A stretch of DNA of 60,700 nt from an uncultured SAR86 cluster bacterium (GCA_902559885.1 CACEJU010000006.1:1-60700), one strand, 5' to 3'. Counted from the first letter of the stretch, positions 29,062 through 38,156 are shown. Translations and numbers: made by a program. Notes: a model not told the origin generated them from the sequence alone.

Positions 29062-30113
29062 GCCTTTAATTTCCTTCTTGCTTGAACAGCCTCACTTAGT
29101 GTTTGTAGACATGTTTCAGTATCTTCAAATGCCATACATGCATCTGTAATACTTTGGCCATATTTTAAATCATCACTAATTTTTTGATTTCCCTCAAAGA
29201 GATGACTTTCCATCATTACACCTCGTATATAAGAATTAGCATCTCTTATCTGATTTGAGATATCTTCGATTACATTCATTTGCTGTTTAAATTGTTTCTT
29301 ACTATTTGCATGACTTGCATCAACCATTATTGATGGGTTTACTTGAGCTTCATTTAATTTTTCTAAAACATGATTCACAGACTCTTTTTCATAGTTGGGT
29401 TCACTGCCACCTCTTAGGATTATGTGAGCATCAGAATTCCCTGATGTTTTGTATATAGACACCATTCCTTCTTTGGTATTTGAGAAAAATACATGTGAAT
29501 GATTTGCAGCCTTAATACCGTCAACTGCTGGCTTTAGAGCCCCAGTAGTTCCGTTTTTAAAACCAATTGGACACGATAGACCTGAGGCAAGCTCTCTATG
29601 TATTTGACTCTCAGATGTTCTAGCACCTATTGCACCCCATGAAATTAAATCTGCAACAAACTGAGGAGATATAGGGTCTAAAAATTCTGTTCCAATAGGA
29701 AGCCCCATTTCAGAAATTTTATATAGAATAGATCTTGCTAAAAAGAGCCCCTTGTTTGCATCAAATGTGTTATTTAGGTCAGGATCATTGATTAGGCCTT
29801 TCCATCCTACTGTTGTTCTTGGTTTTTCAAAATATACTCTCATTACAATTAATAAGTTTTCAGAAAATTTTTCTCTAGCCACTTTAAGCTTTTCAGCATA
29901 CTCAAGAGCAGATTTTTCATCATGTATGGAGCAAGGTCCACATATAACAACCAACCTATCATCCTTGCCATGTAAAATTTGACTTATTTCATTTCTAGTA
30001 CCATAAACAAGACCAGAAGTTTCTTCCGTTAAAGGATATTTATCAATAACCTTGCTAGGTGTGACTAAGTCTAATTTTTCTACAATTCTTGTGTTATCAG
30101 TTAAATAATTCAT
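29058..30113 (-). CDS. aroG: 3-deoxy-7-phosphoheptulonate (DAHP) synthase, class I
   Basis: It condenses phosphoenolpyruvate and erythrose 4-phosphate to start the shikimate pathway. Diagnostic segments are VVICGPCSIHD near residue 54, RVYFEKPRTTVGWKGLINDP, GARTSESQIHRE, GFKNGTTG and MVDASHANSKKQ. Length 351 is normal for the AroF/G/H type; which feedback class it belongs to (Phe, Tyr or Trp) is not clear, so the symbol is provisional. It heads a minus-strand run of eight tightly packed genes ending at dxs. Downstream aromatic genes pheA, tyrA and aroA lie at 41856-45102. Confidence 0.92.
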   Translation of the reverse strand: MNYLTDNTRIVEKLDLVTPSKVIDKYPLTEETSGLVYGTRNEISQILHGKDDRLVVICGPCSIHDEKSALEYAEKLKVAREKFSENLLIVMRVYFEKPRTTVGWKGLINDPDLNNTFDANKGLFLARSILYKISEMGLPIGTEFLDPISPQFVADLISWGAIGARTSESQIHRELASGLSCPIGFKNGTTGALKPAVDGIKAANHSHVFFSNTKEGMVSIYKTSGNSDAHIILRGGSEPNYEKESVNHVLEKLNEAQVNPSIMVDASHANSKKQFKQQMNVIEDISNQIRDANSYIRGVMMESHLFEGNQKISDDLKYGQSITDACMAFEDTETCLQTLSEAVQARRKLKA

Positions 30114-30297
30114 TTGTATATTTTTTTTATCTTCTAGACTGCCTAATCTTAATGGAATATTTATAAAAATATAGAAGAAAAATAATATTTATAAGGTTTT
30201 TTTAAAAGTCTATTTTAAAGACAAAAATTTAATTGAACCAATTAACACAATATGTTGTATTAATAAGGCTATAACCTTACACTATGTAGTGTTTATT
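30114..30297. promoter_or_regulatory. Divergent promoter region between DAHP synthase and scpA
   Basis: This AT-rich gap must carry the promoters for both directions. Towards scpA a TTGAAC (30233-30238) with TGTATT at 30256-30261 is a plausible sigma-70 pair. Two small inverted repeats lie between it and the scpA start: AAGG/CCTT at 30265-30278 and CACTA/TAGTG at 30280-30291. I see no leader peptide or attenuator for the aromatic gene. Confidence 0.4.
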
Positions 30298-31098
30298 ATG
30301 CAAAATATAGCTAAAAACCAACTAGAAATTCCTTTAGTTAAAGGTCAACCGTTTGACTCTATTCCAGACGACTTATTTATTCCGCCAAATGCTCTTGAGT
30401 TAGTGCTCGAATCCTTTTCCGGACCAATGGATTTATTGCTATATCTTATCAAGAAAGAAAATATTGATATATTAGAGTTAGATGTATCTGCTATTACTGA
30501 TCAATATATTGAGTATATTGAATTAATGGATGCGCTTAAGTTTGAATTAGCTGCTGAATATTTAGTAATGGCTGCTACTTTAGCAGAGATAAAATCCAGG
30601 GTTATGCTACCAATAACTGAAGAGGATGAAGACGAAGAAGACCCTAAGCTAGCTTTAATTGCAAGACTTCAAGAGTATCAAAGATACAAAACAGCGTCTG
30701 AAAACATTGCCATGCTTCCGCTGGTTGATAGAGACTTTTTTGTTGCAAGTGCTGCTGCACCAAAAATTAAACAAAAAGAGCCCTCTATTGAAATTTCCAT
30801 TAAAGATATTGCAAATACTATGCAAGAAATTCTTGAGAGGCCAAAGCTTACAAATAGTCACCATATTGATTTTGAAGAGTTATCAACACAAGAAAGGATT
30901 CAAATTTTACTAGAAATCTTAAATCAAAGAGAAATCATTAGCTTCTCACAGACGCTTAGAAAAAAAGAAGGTAAAAAGGGAGTTGTAGTTACATTCTTAG
31001 CTTCATTAGAGTTAGCCAAAGATGGTTATGTAACTCTTGTCCAAAATAAATCAGATCAAATTTATCTTAGATCTAATAATGCAAAAGGAGCCTTATAG
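30298..31098 (+). CDS. scpA: Segregation and condensation protein A
   Basis: ScpA is the kleisin that, with ScpB, joins SMC heads for chromosome condensation. The N-terminal kleisin motif SFSGPMDLLLYLIKKENIDIL begins near residue 40 and is followed by the acidic linker EEDEDEEDPK and a C-terminal winged-helix domain (THHIDF... QERIQILLEIL). The ATG at 30298 is preferred; a GTG three codons upstream (30289) lies within a palindrome. Length 266. Its stop overlaps the scpB GTG start by one base. A MukBEF system is therefore unlikely in this organism. Confidence 0.92.
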   Translation: MQNIAKNQLEIPLVKGQPFDSIPDDLFIPPNALELVLESFSGPMDLLLYLIKKENIDILELDVSAITDQYIEYIELMDALKFELAAEYLVMAATLAEIKSRVMLPITEEDEDEEDPKLALIARLQEYQRYKTASENIAMLPLVDRDFFVASAAAPKIKQKEPSIEISIKDIANTMQEILERPKLTNSHHIDFEELSTQERIQILLEILNQREIISFSQTLRKKEGKKGVVVTFLASLELAKDGYVTLVQNKSDQIYLRSNNAKGAL

Positions 31099-31649
31099 TG
31101 AAAAATAAAATTATTAATACTGTTGAAGCTTTGTTATTGGGAGCTGGACGACCAATGAAATTATCAGAAATTAGATCAATTCTTGAAGCTAGCGGCATTT
31201 TGGTTGAATTATCTGACATCAAAAGAGCTATTAATGATCTTGAGGTTAGGCATTCAGGGTCTTCAATGGAGGTTGTTGAAGTTTCATCTGGATATCGATT
31301 AAAAGTCAAAGATGATTTTTCAGAATCACTAAGCCATTTATGGAGTGAAAAAAATGCTCGTTTATCTAAGGCTTTATTAGAAATTATTTCAATCATTGCA
31401 TACAAACAGCCAGTCACAAGAGGTGATATTGAAGAAATAAGAGGAGTTCATGTCAGTACTAATAGCATAAGATCATTGTTAGAAAGAGAATGGATTCAAG
31501 TCTCAGGTTTTAGAGATACACCTGGTAGACCAGCACTTTATAAAACAACTAAGAAATTTCTAGATGACTTGAATCTAAAAAATATATCAATGTTGCCTAA
31601 ACTTCCTGAAGTTATTCAAGAAAAAGATTTATATTCTGAAGTTGTATAA
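31098..31649 (+). CDS. scpB: Segregation and condensation protein B
   Basis: A 183-residue winged-helix protein that dimerises and clamps ScpA. The N-terminal NTVEALLLGAGRPMKLSEI and the central ALLEIISIIAYKQPVTRGDIEEIRGV are the family signatures. The start is GTG at 31098, with AGGAG nine bases upstream inside scpA, so the two are co-translated. rluB follows 4 bp later, the widespread scpA-scpB-rluB order. Confidence 0.94.
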   Translation: MKNKIINTVEALLLGAGRPMKLSEIRSILEASGILVELSDIKRAINDLEVRHSGSSMEVVEVSSGYRLKVKDDFSESLSHLWSEKNARLSKALLEIISIIAYKQPVTRGDIEEIRGVHVSTNSIRSLLEREWIQVSGFRDTPGRPALYKTTKKFLDDLNLKNISMLPKLPEVIQEKDLYSEVV

Positions 31650-31653
31650 TTAG

Positions 31654-32379
31654 ATGCAAGAAAGATTGCAAAAATTTCTTGCAAACTCTGGCTTGGGATC
31701 AAGAAGGTATTGCGAGTCCTTAATTAAAGAAGGAAAAATATTAGTAAATGGGAAGGTGGCTGAACTTGGATCTAAAGTTGGATTATCTGATGAGATTTTC
31801 TACGAAGGCAAAGTCATTTCAAGAACTATATCAGATCTTAAGGTTATCTTACTAAATAAGCCTGAAGGGGTTCTATCTTCAAATTCAAAAGAAAAAAACA
31901 GATCAATAGTATTTGATTTTTTGCCTGAGAATGAGGGTAGAGAATGGATTTCAATAGGAAGATTAGACATTAACTCATCTGGATTAATGCTTTTTACCAA
32001 TAATGGTGGTTTTGCAAATTATTGTATGCATCCGTCAAATGGTTTTGATAAAGAGTATTTGGTTAGAGCCCGCGGTAATTTTAATCAAAAAGTAAAAGAT
32101 TCAATGCTCAATGGCATTAATTTAGATGGAGAAATTTATAAATTTTCAGATATAGTTGAAGGTGAAAAAAAAGGCACCAATCAATGGTTTTCAGTTTGCC
32201 TTATAAGTGGTAAAAATAGAGAAGTTAGAAAGATATTTAATGCTTTTGATCTTGAAGTAAGTAGACTAAAAAGAACAAGGCTTGGGCCTATATTTCTGCC
32301 ATCAAACTTAAGGCCAGGAAAGTTTTTAGAGTTGTCAAATAAAGAAATACAATCAATTAAAGACTATCACCAAAGCTAA
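31654..32379 (+). CDS. rluB: 23S rRNA pseudouridine synthase, RluB type
   Basis: An RsuA-family pseudouridine synthase; RluB modifies U2605 of 23S rRNA. An S4-like RNA-binding domain covers about residues 1-60 (RLQKFLANSGLGSRRYCESLIKEGKILVNG). The catalytic aspartate is in ISIGRLDINSSGL near residue 102. VLLNKPEGV, LVRARG, and KNREVRKIF are conserved. Unlike the E. coli protein it lacks the long Gly/Arg-rich tail (241 against about 290 residues). Position after scpB supports RluB over RluE/F. The 3' end overlaps the convergent SDR gene by 23 bp. Confidence 0.88.
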   Translation: MQERLQKFLANSGLGSRRYCESLIKEGKILVNGKVAELGSKVGLSDEIFYEGKVISRTISDLKVILLNKPEGVLSSNSKEKNRSIVFDFLPENEGREWISIGRLDINSSGLMLFTNNGGFANYCMHPSNGFDKEYLVRARGNFNQKVKDSMLNGINLDGEIYKFSDIVEGEKKGTNQWFSVCLISGKNREVRKIFNAFDLEVSRLKRTRLGPIFLPSNLRPGKFLELSNKEIQSIKDYHQS

Positions 32380-33082
32380 TAAAATTAATTTCTTTTTGAT
32401 TGCTTTTTTTTGAAAAGAACCACAGATAATAATCATTAAGGTCTTCTGCCGACTTAAGATTATTTGGATCTTCTGCAGGATATGCAGCACTTCTCATCTT
32501 TGTTCTAGTTGCACCAGGATCAAAACTAAAAAATTTAATTGAAGATGAACCTTCAAATTCCTCTGAAAAGATTTCTTGCATTGTTTTTAAGGCAGCCTTA
32601 GAGATGCTGTAAGCTCCCCAAAAGGCTCTTCCTTTGTGAGCTACACCGGAAGAGGTTAGGATAACTCTGCCATTATCAGCCTCCTTTAAACTGGGTAATA
32701 GATACTTAGTTAATAGGAAAGGCGCTGTTAAATTAACCCGCATTAATTTATCCCAATCATCTAAAGAATAATTTTCAAGACTGGTAAGTTTACCTAGTTC
32801 AGCTGCATTATGGATTAACCCGTGAAGAACACCATACTCATCTGAAATAGCATCAGCTATTTCTTTTGCACCATTATCACTAATTTGATTAAGATCACAC
32901 TCTAATATTAGAGGCTTGGTATCAGTGTTTTCTATAATATCGTCATAAATTTTATTTAACTTTTCTTCATTTCTGCCCAGTAAAATAATATTAGCGCCAT
33001 GGGAACTATATAGTTTTGAAATCTGTGCACCAATTCCATCAGTGGCGCCTGTAATTAAAATATTTTTATTTTTTAATAACAT
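32357..33082 (-). CDS. Short-chain dehydrogenase/reductase, YciK-like
   Basis: A 241-residue SDR with the NAD(P) loop ITGATDGIG near residue 10, the LLGRNEEKL segment that suggests NADP, LIHNAAELG as the NNAG equivalent, the catalytic serine in LTSSGVAHKG, and Y-x3-K in AYSISKAALK. It is close to E. coli YciK, whose physiological substrate is unsettled. In Pseudomonas the same order ubiG-mupP-SDR is seen next to gyrA, as here. The start overlaps the phosphatase gene by 17 bp. Confidence 0.85.
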   Translation of the reverse strand: MLLKNKNILITGATDGIGAQISKLYSSHGANIILLGRNEEKLNKIYDDIIENTDTKPLILECDLNQISDNGAKEIADAISDEYGVLHGLIHNAAELGKLTSLENYSLDDWDKLMRVNLTAPFLLTKYLLPSLKEADNGRVILTSSGVAHKGRAFWGAYSISKAALKTMQEIFSEEFEGSSSIKFFSFDPGATRTKMRSAAYPAEDPNNLKSAEDLNDYYLWFFSKKSNQKEINFISFGDSL

Positions 33083-33722
33083 TGATTAGCTCCATTGGAC
33101 TTCCAATAGTTTTGATATTTTTGTAATTAAGTAAGTTCTCAGAGTAACCATATCTACAACCAATAGGTATTACAGATGCATTAATTGCTGCATCAATGTC
33201 TTTTTGGTGGTCGCCAATATAAAAAGTATCACCAACCTCAAAATTTAGTTCTTTACAGGCTCTAAGAATTCCCTCTGGATCTGGTTTTGATGCAGATAAA
33301 TCTTCTGGGCATATTAAGAGTTTAGAGGATTGTAATATATTGAAATATTCCACTAATGGTTTTGCAAATCTAGCAGGTTTATTTGTAATAATTCCATATT
33401 GTATATTTTTTGTATTTAAAAACTTAATTAGATCTTCTACTTCATCAAATAAATGAGACTGGTTGGTAAGATTTTCATAATATATTTCTAAGAAATCATC
33501 CCTTAACTTTAAAAGTATCTCTTCATTTGATAAGTCATCAAATGCGATTTTGATAATTTTTAAAGACCCATCTGAGACAAAGTTCCATATCTTATTTAGC
33601 TCTATAGGATCTCTATTGTTCTTTTTCAAAAGGATATTTATTGAAATTAGAAAATCTGGAGCTGTATTTACTAAAGTACCATCAAGATCAAAAAGGACAA
33701 GTTTAGAATTATTTAGATGCAT
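33066..33722 (-). CDS. HAD-superfamily phosphatase, MupP/Gph type
   Basis: A 218-residue haloacid-dehalogenase phosphatase. Motif I is LFDLDGTLVNTAPDF near residue 9, motif II the T of GIITNKPARF near residue 112, motif III the K of SKPDP, and motif IV GDHQKDIDAA. The TNKPARFAKP and KLLICPEDLSASKPDP stretches resemble Pseudomonas MupP, the N-acetylmuramate-6-phosphate phosphatase of peptidoglycan recycling, which also lies between ubiG and an SDR gene. Phosphoglycolate phosphatase (Gph) is the alternative. AmgK and MurU, needed for the MupP route, are not in the window. Confidence 0.83.
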   Translation of the reverse strand: MHLNNSKLVLFDLDGTLVNTAPDFLISINILLKKNNRDPIELNKIWNFVSDGSLKIIKIAFDDLSNEEILLKLRDDFLEIYYENLTNQSHLFDEVEDLIKFLNTKNIQYGIITNKPARFAKPLVEYFNILQSSKLLICPEDLSASKPDPEGILRACKELNFEVGDTFYIGDHQKDIDAAINASVIPIGCRYGYSENLLNYKNIKTIGSPMELINVIKK

Positions 33723-34398
33723 GGATTAAATAATTTACTCCAAGATCATTGTTGAGGTTTGCTTTATGAGTAATTGGATTATAAAACATACCCTTAGATT
33801 CTTTGAAGTTACCGCCTCCATCTCTAATAAATTTAGCAAGTTCAGATGGCCTGATGAACTTTGAAAATTCATGAGTTCCTTTAGGTAAGATATTAAAAAG
33901 ATATTCTGCACCCACAATAGCTGTTATCCATGATCTAGGATTTTTATTAATAGTAGATAGAAATAGTTGCCCATTGGGTTTTAAAAGGCTAATACATGCT
34001 TTTACTAATGCTCTTGGATCAGGCACATGCTCAAGTACCTCAAGACAACAAACAACATCATATTTTTTATCGCTTGTTGCCAAAAGCTCCTCTGCTGTTA
34101 TTTCAAGGTATGTAATATCTTTGTCATTTTCTTTAGCATGAATTCTTGCTACCTCTAAGGAAGGGCCAGCTGCATCAATACCAGTAACTTTAGCCCCTAG
34201 ATCAAAAAGACCTTCCGACAAAATTCCACCACCACATCCAACATCAAGAACTTCAAGACCCTTAACATTAATTTTTGATTGAATATAATCAACCCTTACA
34301 GGGTTAATGATATGCAGTGGTTTAAATTCACCTGAATTGTCCCACCATTTTTCAGCAAGCTCAGAAAATTTTTTTACTTCATTCTCATCGATATTCAT
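33709..34398 (-). CDS. ubiG: Ubiquinone biosynthesis O-methyltransferase
   Basis: UbiG methylates the two hydroxyl groups in ubiquinone synthesis. The opening FSELAEKWWDNSGEFKPLHIINPVR is the diagnostic UbiG N-terminus, followed by SAM motif I VLDVGCGGGILSE near residue 51 and CLEVLEHVPDP. The length is 229. It overlaps the phosphatase gene by 14 bp at its 3' end. It is divergent from the transhydrogenase genes across a 175-bp gap. Confidence 0.95.
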   Translation of the reverse strand: MNIDENEVKKFSELAEKWWDNSGEFKPLHIINPVRVDYIQSKINVKGLEVLDVGCGGGILSEGLFDLGAKVTGIDAAGPSLEVARIHAKENDKDITYLEITAEELLATSDKKYDVVCCLEVLEHVPDPRALVKACISLLKPNGQLFLSTINKNPRSWITAIVGAEYLFNILPKGTHEFSKFIRPSELAKFIRDGGGNFKESKGMFYNPITHKANLNNDLGVNYLIHASK

Positions 34399-34455
34399 AG
34401 GCGCTATTGTAACCTCTTTTTTTAAACCAAAAAAATATAATAAATTTATGATATT

Positions 34456-34495
34456 TGTAGCAAAACTACATAAAAAAATATTAGTTTTTAACTAA
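34456..34495. promoter_or_regulatory. Two adjacent short inverted repeats between divergent ubiG and pntA
   Basis: TGTAG/CTACA with a five-base loop (34456-34470) and TTAGTT/AACTAA with a three-base loop (34481-34495) lie in the 175-bp divergent intergenic region. Neither is GC-rich, and no gene ends here, so terminators are not expected; they may be operator half-sites or chance AT-rich repeats. The rest of the gap is very AT-rich, with TTGACT at about 34519 as a possible -35 for pntA. I see no other element. Confidence 0.3.
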
Positions 34496-34573
34496 AATTA
34501 GCTTATTTTTGAATTAATTGACTTTTACTTAGACTTATTATTAACTGCACTACATAAGCCTTAATAAATAATT

Positions 34574-35692
34574 ATGATAATAGCTGCACTAAAAACTATT
34601 GATACAAAAGATCAGCGTTCAGTTATTCATCCTGATACTATTCAGTCTTTAGTTAATTTAGAAGCACAAATATACTGTGAAAGCGGTATCTGTAACGGAA
34701 TAAACATCAATGACGATAGCTTAAAAAATAAGGAAATCTCAATTCATTCCAGGTTAGATTGCATTAAAAATGCAGATTTATTAATAACTCCAAATGCTTT
34801 ATCAAGAGAAGAATTAGAGCAAATGAAAACTGGAAGTTCTCTCATAGGCACAGTCAATCCATTCAATAACATAGCTCTAATAAATAATTGCAAAGAGCTT
34901 AATATCAATTTAATAAGTATGGAATTTGTTCCTAGGATAACGAGAGCTCAAAAAATGGATGTTTTGAGCTCGCAAGCAAATTTAGCAGGATATGCGGCCG
35001 TAATTGAGTCTGCGCAACACTTATCCATTGGACTTCCTATGATGATGACAGCTGCTGGGACTCTTAAGCCTGCAAGAGTATTTGTAATTGGAGTTGGCGT
35101 TGCTGGACTTCAAGCAATAGCAACTGCTAAGAGATTGGGTGCAAGAGTCGAAGCTTTTGACACCAGAGATGTAGTTGAAGAGCAAGTAAATTCGCTTGGT
35201 GCTAAGTTTGTAAAGATTGACTTAGGAGAAACCGGTCAGACTGATCAAGGCTATGCAAAAGAATTAACGCCTGAGCAGATTCAAAAACAAAAAGACCTTC
35301 AATCTGACGTATGCAGCAGATCTGATATTGTTATAACCACAGCTCAATTGTTTGGTAGACCTGCTCCAAAATTAATTGATGACGCAACCATTAAAAAAAT
35401 GAAACCCGGAAGCGTTATTTTTGATATGGCTGTTGAATCAGGCGGAAATGTAGAGGGTTCAGTAGCAGATGAAATTATAATTAATAATGGTGTAAAAATT
35501 ATTGGCATTTCAAATCTTGCTTCAAAAGTAGCAAACCATGCATCATTCGCCTTGTCTAATAATTTTAATAATTGGATTTCAGAATTCTTTAATAAAGAGA
35601 ATCAGGAGATTGAATTTAATTTCGAAGATGAAATTATAAAAAGCAGCGTTTTGGTATATGAAGGCAACATTAAAAATGAGAGGTTTGCATAA
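34574..35692 (+). CDS. pntAA: NAD(P) transhydrogenase subunit alpha part 1 (NAD-binding domain I)
   Basis: The soluble dI domain of proton-translocating transhydrogenase, binding NAD(H). The 372 residues include the RAQKMDVLSSQANLAGY segment, the dinucleotide motif VIGVGVAGLQA near residue 174, and the AFDTRDVVEEQ mobile-loop region. It ends where dI normally ends, so the alpha chain is split into two polypeptides as in Rhodospirillum rubrum, in contrast to the fused E. coli PntA. The stop overlaps the next ATG by one base. The enzyme uses proton-motive force to make NADPH. Confidence 0.94.
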   Translation: MIIAALKTIDTKDQRSVIHPDTIQSLVNLEAQIYCESGICNGININDDSLKNKEISIHSRLDCIKNADLLITPNALSREELEQMKTGSSLIGTVNPFNNIALINNCKELNINLISMEFVPRITRAQKMDVLSSQANLAGYAAVIESAQHLSIGLPMMMTAAGTLKPARVFVIGVGVAGLQAIATAKRLGARVEAFDTRDVVEEQVNSLGAKFVKIDLGETGQTDQGYAKELTPEQIQKQKDLQSDVCSRSDIVITTAQLFGRPAPKLIDDATIKKMKPGSVIFDMAVESGGNVEGSVADEIIINNGVKIIGISNLASKVANHASFALSNNFNNWISEFFNKENQEIEFNFEDEIIKSSVLVYEGNIKNERFA

Positions 35693-35964
35693 TGGAATCA
35701 CTAATTTTACTTGGATTTGTATTAGTATTATCTATATTTTTAGGACTAGAATTAATTTCAAAAGTACCTAGTACTCTTCATACACCTTTAATGTCAGGTG
35801 CAAATGCAATTTCTGGTATTGCTCTTGTTGGAGCATTAACATTAGCTCAAGACAGTCAGCTTCAAACGGCTTTAGCTTTTTTTGCAATTACATTTGCATC
35901 AATAAATGTTTTTGGAGGTTATCTGGTAACCAATCGAATGTTAAAAATGTTTAAGAAGAAATAG
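35692..35964 (+). CDS. pntAB: NAD(P) transhydrogenase subunit alpha part 2 (membrane domain)
   Basis: A 90-residue membrane protein with three predicted helices (about residues 3-20, 35-52 and 57-79), matching the membrane portion of the alpha subunit. The HTPLMSGANAISGIALVGAL segment is a strong family signature. It starts in an ATGG overlap with pntAA and ends two bases before pntB, so all three subunits are made from one transcript. Confidence 0.94.
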   Translation: MESLILLGFVLVLSIFLGLELISKVPSTLHTPLMSGANAISGIALVGALTLAQDSQLQTALAFFAITFASINVFGGYLVTNRMLKMFKKK

Positions 35965-35965
35965 T

Positions 35966-37345
35966 ATGCTTAATCAAATTGACATAAACACCATACAAAA
36001 TCTTATATACATTATTGCATCTGTTATGTTCATTTATGGTATCAAGATGCTTGGAAAAGAAGCTACAGCTGTAAAAGGAAATTTTATCTCAGCATTAGCA
36101 ATGTTTCTTGCAGTTGGTATAACAGTGGTAGGAGTCATTAATCCATTAATTATTTTAGGCGGCATAGCTCTTGGAGCTATAGTAGGATCTGTAATAGCTA
36201 TCAAAGTTAAAATGACATCTATACCAGAAATGGTTGCTCTATTTAATGGTTTTGGAGGATTAGCAACATTTTTTATAGCATGGTCTGAGCATAATTCAGG
36301 CATTGAAAATATATTACAAAATTCTTTGGTCATTTTAACTTTAGCGATAGGTGGTATTACCTTTACTGGAAGCTTGATAGCTTTTGGAAAACTTTCTGAA
36401 AGATTAAAAATAGATAAAGCATCAATCATTACTAAAACCTTTACTACTATTTTTTATGCTGCAATCTTATATTTATTAGCCTCATTATTAGTCTTTCCGT
36501 TAATAGATATTAGCTTTGATTATTTTACTATTCTGATAATTTTAGTGCTTCTTGCTGGTATTGGTTTTGTGCTTCCTATAGGTGGAGGCGATATGCCAGT
36601 TGTTATTTCTTTATTAAATTCCTTCTCTGGCATAGCTGCTGCATTCGCAGGGCTCTTATTATTTAATAATGTTTTAATAGTTGCGGGATCTCTTGTTGGT
36701 GCTAGTGGTTTAATTTTAACCATTATCATGGCAAAAGCTATGAATCGATCAATAAGTAATATTTTATTTGTTGGTTATGCTAGCGCATCCAAATCTTCAT
36801 CAAGCAAAGAACAAGGAGAGGTCAAACCAATATCAGTTGCTGATGCATACTTAATTTTAGAGAATGCATCAAGTGTATTAGTTGTTCCTGGTTATGGTAT
36901 GGCGGTTGCACAAGCCCAACATACTGTTAGAGAGTTAGGCGAGTTGCTTGAAGAAAATGGTACAGAAGTAAAGTATGGCATTCATCCTGTTGCTGGAAGA
37001 ATGCCTGGTCACATGAATGTTCTTTTAGCTGAGGCAAATGTTCCATATGATGTGCTTGTTGAACCTGATGATGTCAATCCTATGATGGATACAGTTGATG
37101 TTGCTTTGGTAATTGGTGCTAATGATGTTGTTAATCCATCAGCAACTGAAGAACCTGGAAGTCCAATATATGGAATGCCAATAATTGAAGTTAATAATGC
37201 CAAAACTGTATTTGTATTAAAACGCTCAATGTCATCTGGTTTTGCAGGTGTTCAAAATCCTTTATTTTTTAAAGAAAATACTAGAATGCTTTTTGGTGAT
37301 GCAAAAGAGTCTATAAGTGGCCTAGTTTCAGAGTTTAAAGACTGA
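35966..37345 (+). CDS. pntB: NAD(P) transhydrogenase subunit beta
   Basis: The 459-residue beta subunit combines a membrane part with about eight or nine helices (residues about 10-260) and the NADP-binding dIII domain at the C-terminus (VVPGYGMAVAQAQH near residue 310, GRMPGHMNVLLAEA, IGANDVVNPSA). It completes the transhydrogenase. The next gene starts 38 bp downstream after a poorly structured AT-rich spacer. Confidence 0.95.
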   Translation: MLNQIDINTIQNLIYIIASVMFIYGIKMLGKEATAVKGNFISALAMFLAVGITVVGVINPLIILGGIALGAIVGSVIAIKVKMTSIPEMVALFNGFGGLATFFIAWSEHNSGIENILQNSLVILTLAIGGITFTGSLIAFGKLSERLKIDKASIITKTFTTIFYAAILYLLASLLVFPLIDISFDYFTILIILVLLAGIGFVLPIGGGDMPVVISLLNSFSGIAAAFAGLLLFNNVLIVAGSLVGASGLILTIIMAKAMNRSISNILFVGYASASKSSSSKEQGEVKPISVADAYLILENASSVLVVPGYGMAVAQAQHTVRELGELLEENGTEVKYGIHPVAGRMPGHMNVLLAEANVPYDVLVEPDDVNPMMDTVDVALVIGANDVVNPSATEEPGSPIYGMPIIEVNNAKTVFVLKRSMSSGFAGVQNPLFFKENTRMLFGDAKESISGLVSEFKD

Positions 37346-37382
37346 TAAAATAGTTTTTTATTTACACATTTAGGGATACTTC

Positions 37383-38156
37383 TTGAAAATTATTGTAGTT
37401 AGCGGTGGTTTTGATCCTATTCATTCAGGCCATATTGCATATTTTAAATCTGCAAAAGAACATGGAGATAAATTAATTGTTGCCCTGAATAGCGATCATT
37501 GGCTTGAAAACAAGAAAGGCAAAGCCTTTATGCCTTTTATTGAAAGAAAAGAAATTATTGAAAATTTACGCTCAGTTGATCAGGTTATTGATTTCCCTGA
37601 TGACGATCTTGGATCTGCAATTGGTGCTCTAAATAAAGTTAAAAAACTATATCCTAATGATGATATATATTTTGCTAATGGTGGAGATAGAGATAAATCA
37701 AATATTCCAGAAATGTCGGTAGATGGTATAGAGTTTTTATTTAGCGTTGGCGGAGATGATAAAAAAAATTCATCTTCATGGATTCTCAAAACTTGGCAAT
37801 ACTATAAAGAAGAAAGATTGTGGGGTAAATTTTATAATCTTTTTGAGGATACTGATGTAAAAGTTAAAGAACTAGTAGTTGCTCCTGGTAAAGGAATGAG
37901 TTTCCAAAGGCATTTTAAAAGGCATGAGATATGGCTAGTTAGCAAGGGATCATGTGAAATTAACTATAGTAAAGACAGTCCTGATAACAGAAAATCAGTT
38001 GTTTTGAAAAAATTTGATTACTACCATGTGCCTCTTAAAGAATGGCATCAAATTACAAATCCTTATGATGAGCCATGTCATATTATTGAAATTCAATACG
38101 GCGAGGCTGTGGTTGAAGAAGATATAGAGAGAGTTGATTATTACAACCCACTTTAA
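37383..38156 (+). CDS. Fusion of an HxGH nucleotidylyltransferase domain and a mannose-6-phosphate-isomerase-type cupin
   Basis: The N-terminal domain (about residues 1-150) is a cytidylyl/adenylyltransferase of the RfaE/GCT fold: GGFDPIHSGHIAYF with H14-S-G-H17, ALNSDHWLENKKG, and NGGDRD in the position of the family's KGGDY. The C-terminal domain (about 165-257) is a cupin like the C-terminus of ManC/PMI type II: APGKGMSFQRHFKRHEIWLVSKGS, VPLKEWHQITNP and IIEIQYGE. The combination suggests activation of a sugar phosphate or polyol phosphate coupled to an isomerisation or epimerisation. Start TTG at 37383. It stands alone between pntB and gyrA. The substrate is unknown. Confidence 0.78.
   Translation: MKIIVVSGGFDPIHSGHIAYFKSAKEHGDKLIVALNSDHWLENKKGKAFMPFIERKEIIENLRSVDQVIDFPDDDLGSAIGALNKVKKLYPNDDIYFANGGDRDKSNIPEMSVDGIEFLFSVGGDDKKNSSSWILKTWQYYKEERLWGKFYNLFEDTDVKVKELVVAPGKGMSFQRHFKRHEIWLVSKGSCEINYSKDSPDNRKSVVLKKFDYYHVPLKEWHQITNPYDEPCHIIEIQYGEAVVEEDIERVDYYNPL

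Noticed and set aside
34456..34495. Intrinsic terminators
   Set aside because: The stems are AT-rich, T-tracts are on the wrong side, and the region is divergent, so no transcript needs to end there.
36034..36429. Long open frame on the minus strand inside pntB
   Set aside because: It lies fully within a strongly conserved gene, its product matches no pattern I know, and it is a by-product of low stop-codon frequency opposite a membrane protein; the same holds for the other antisense frames in gyrA and aroA.
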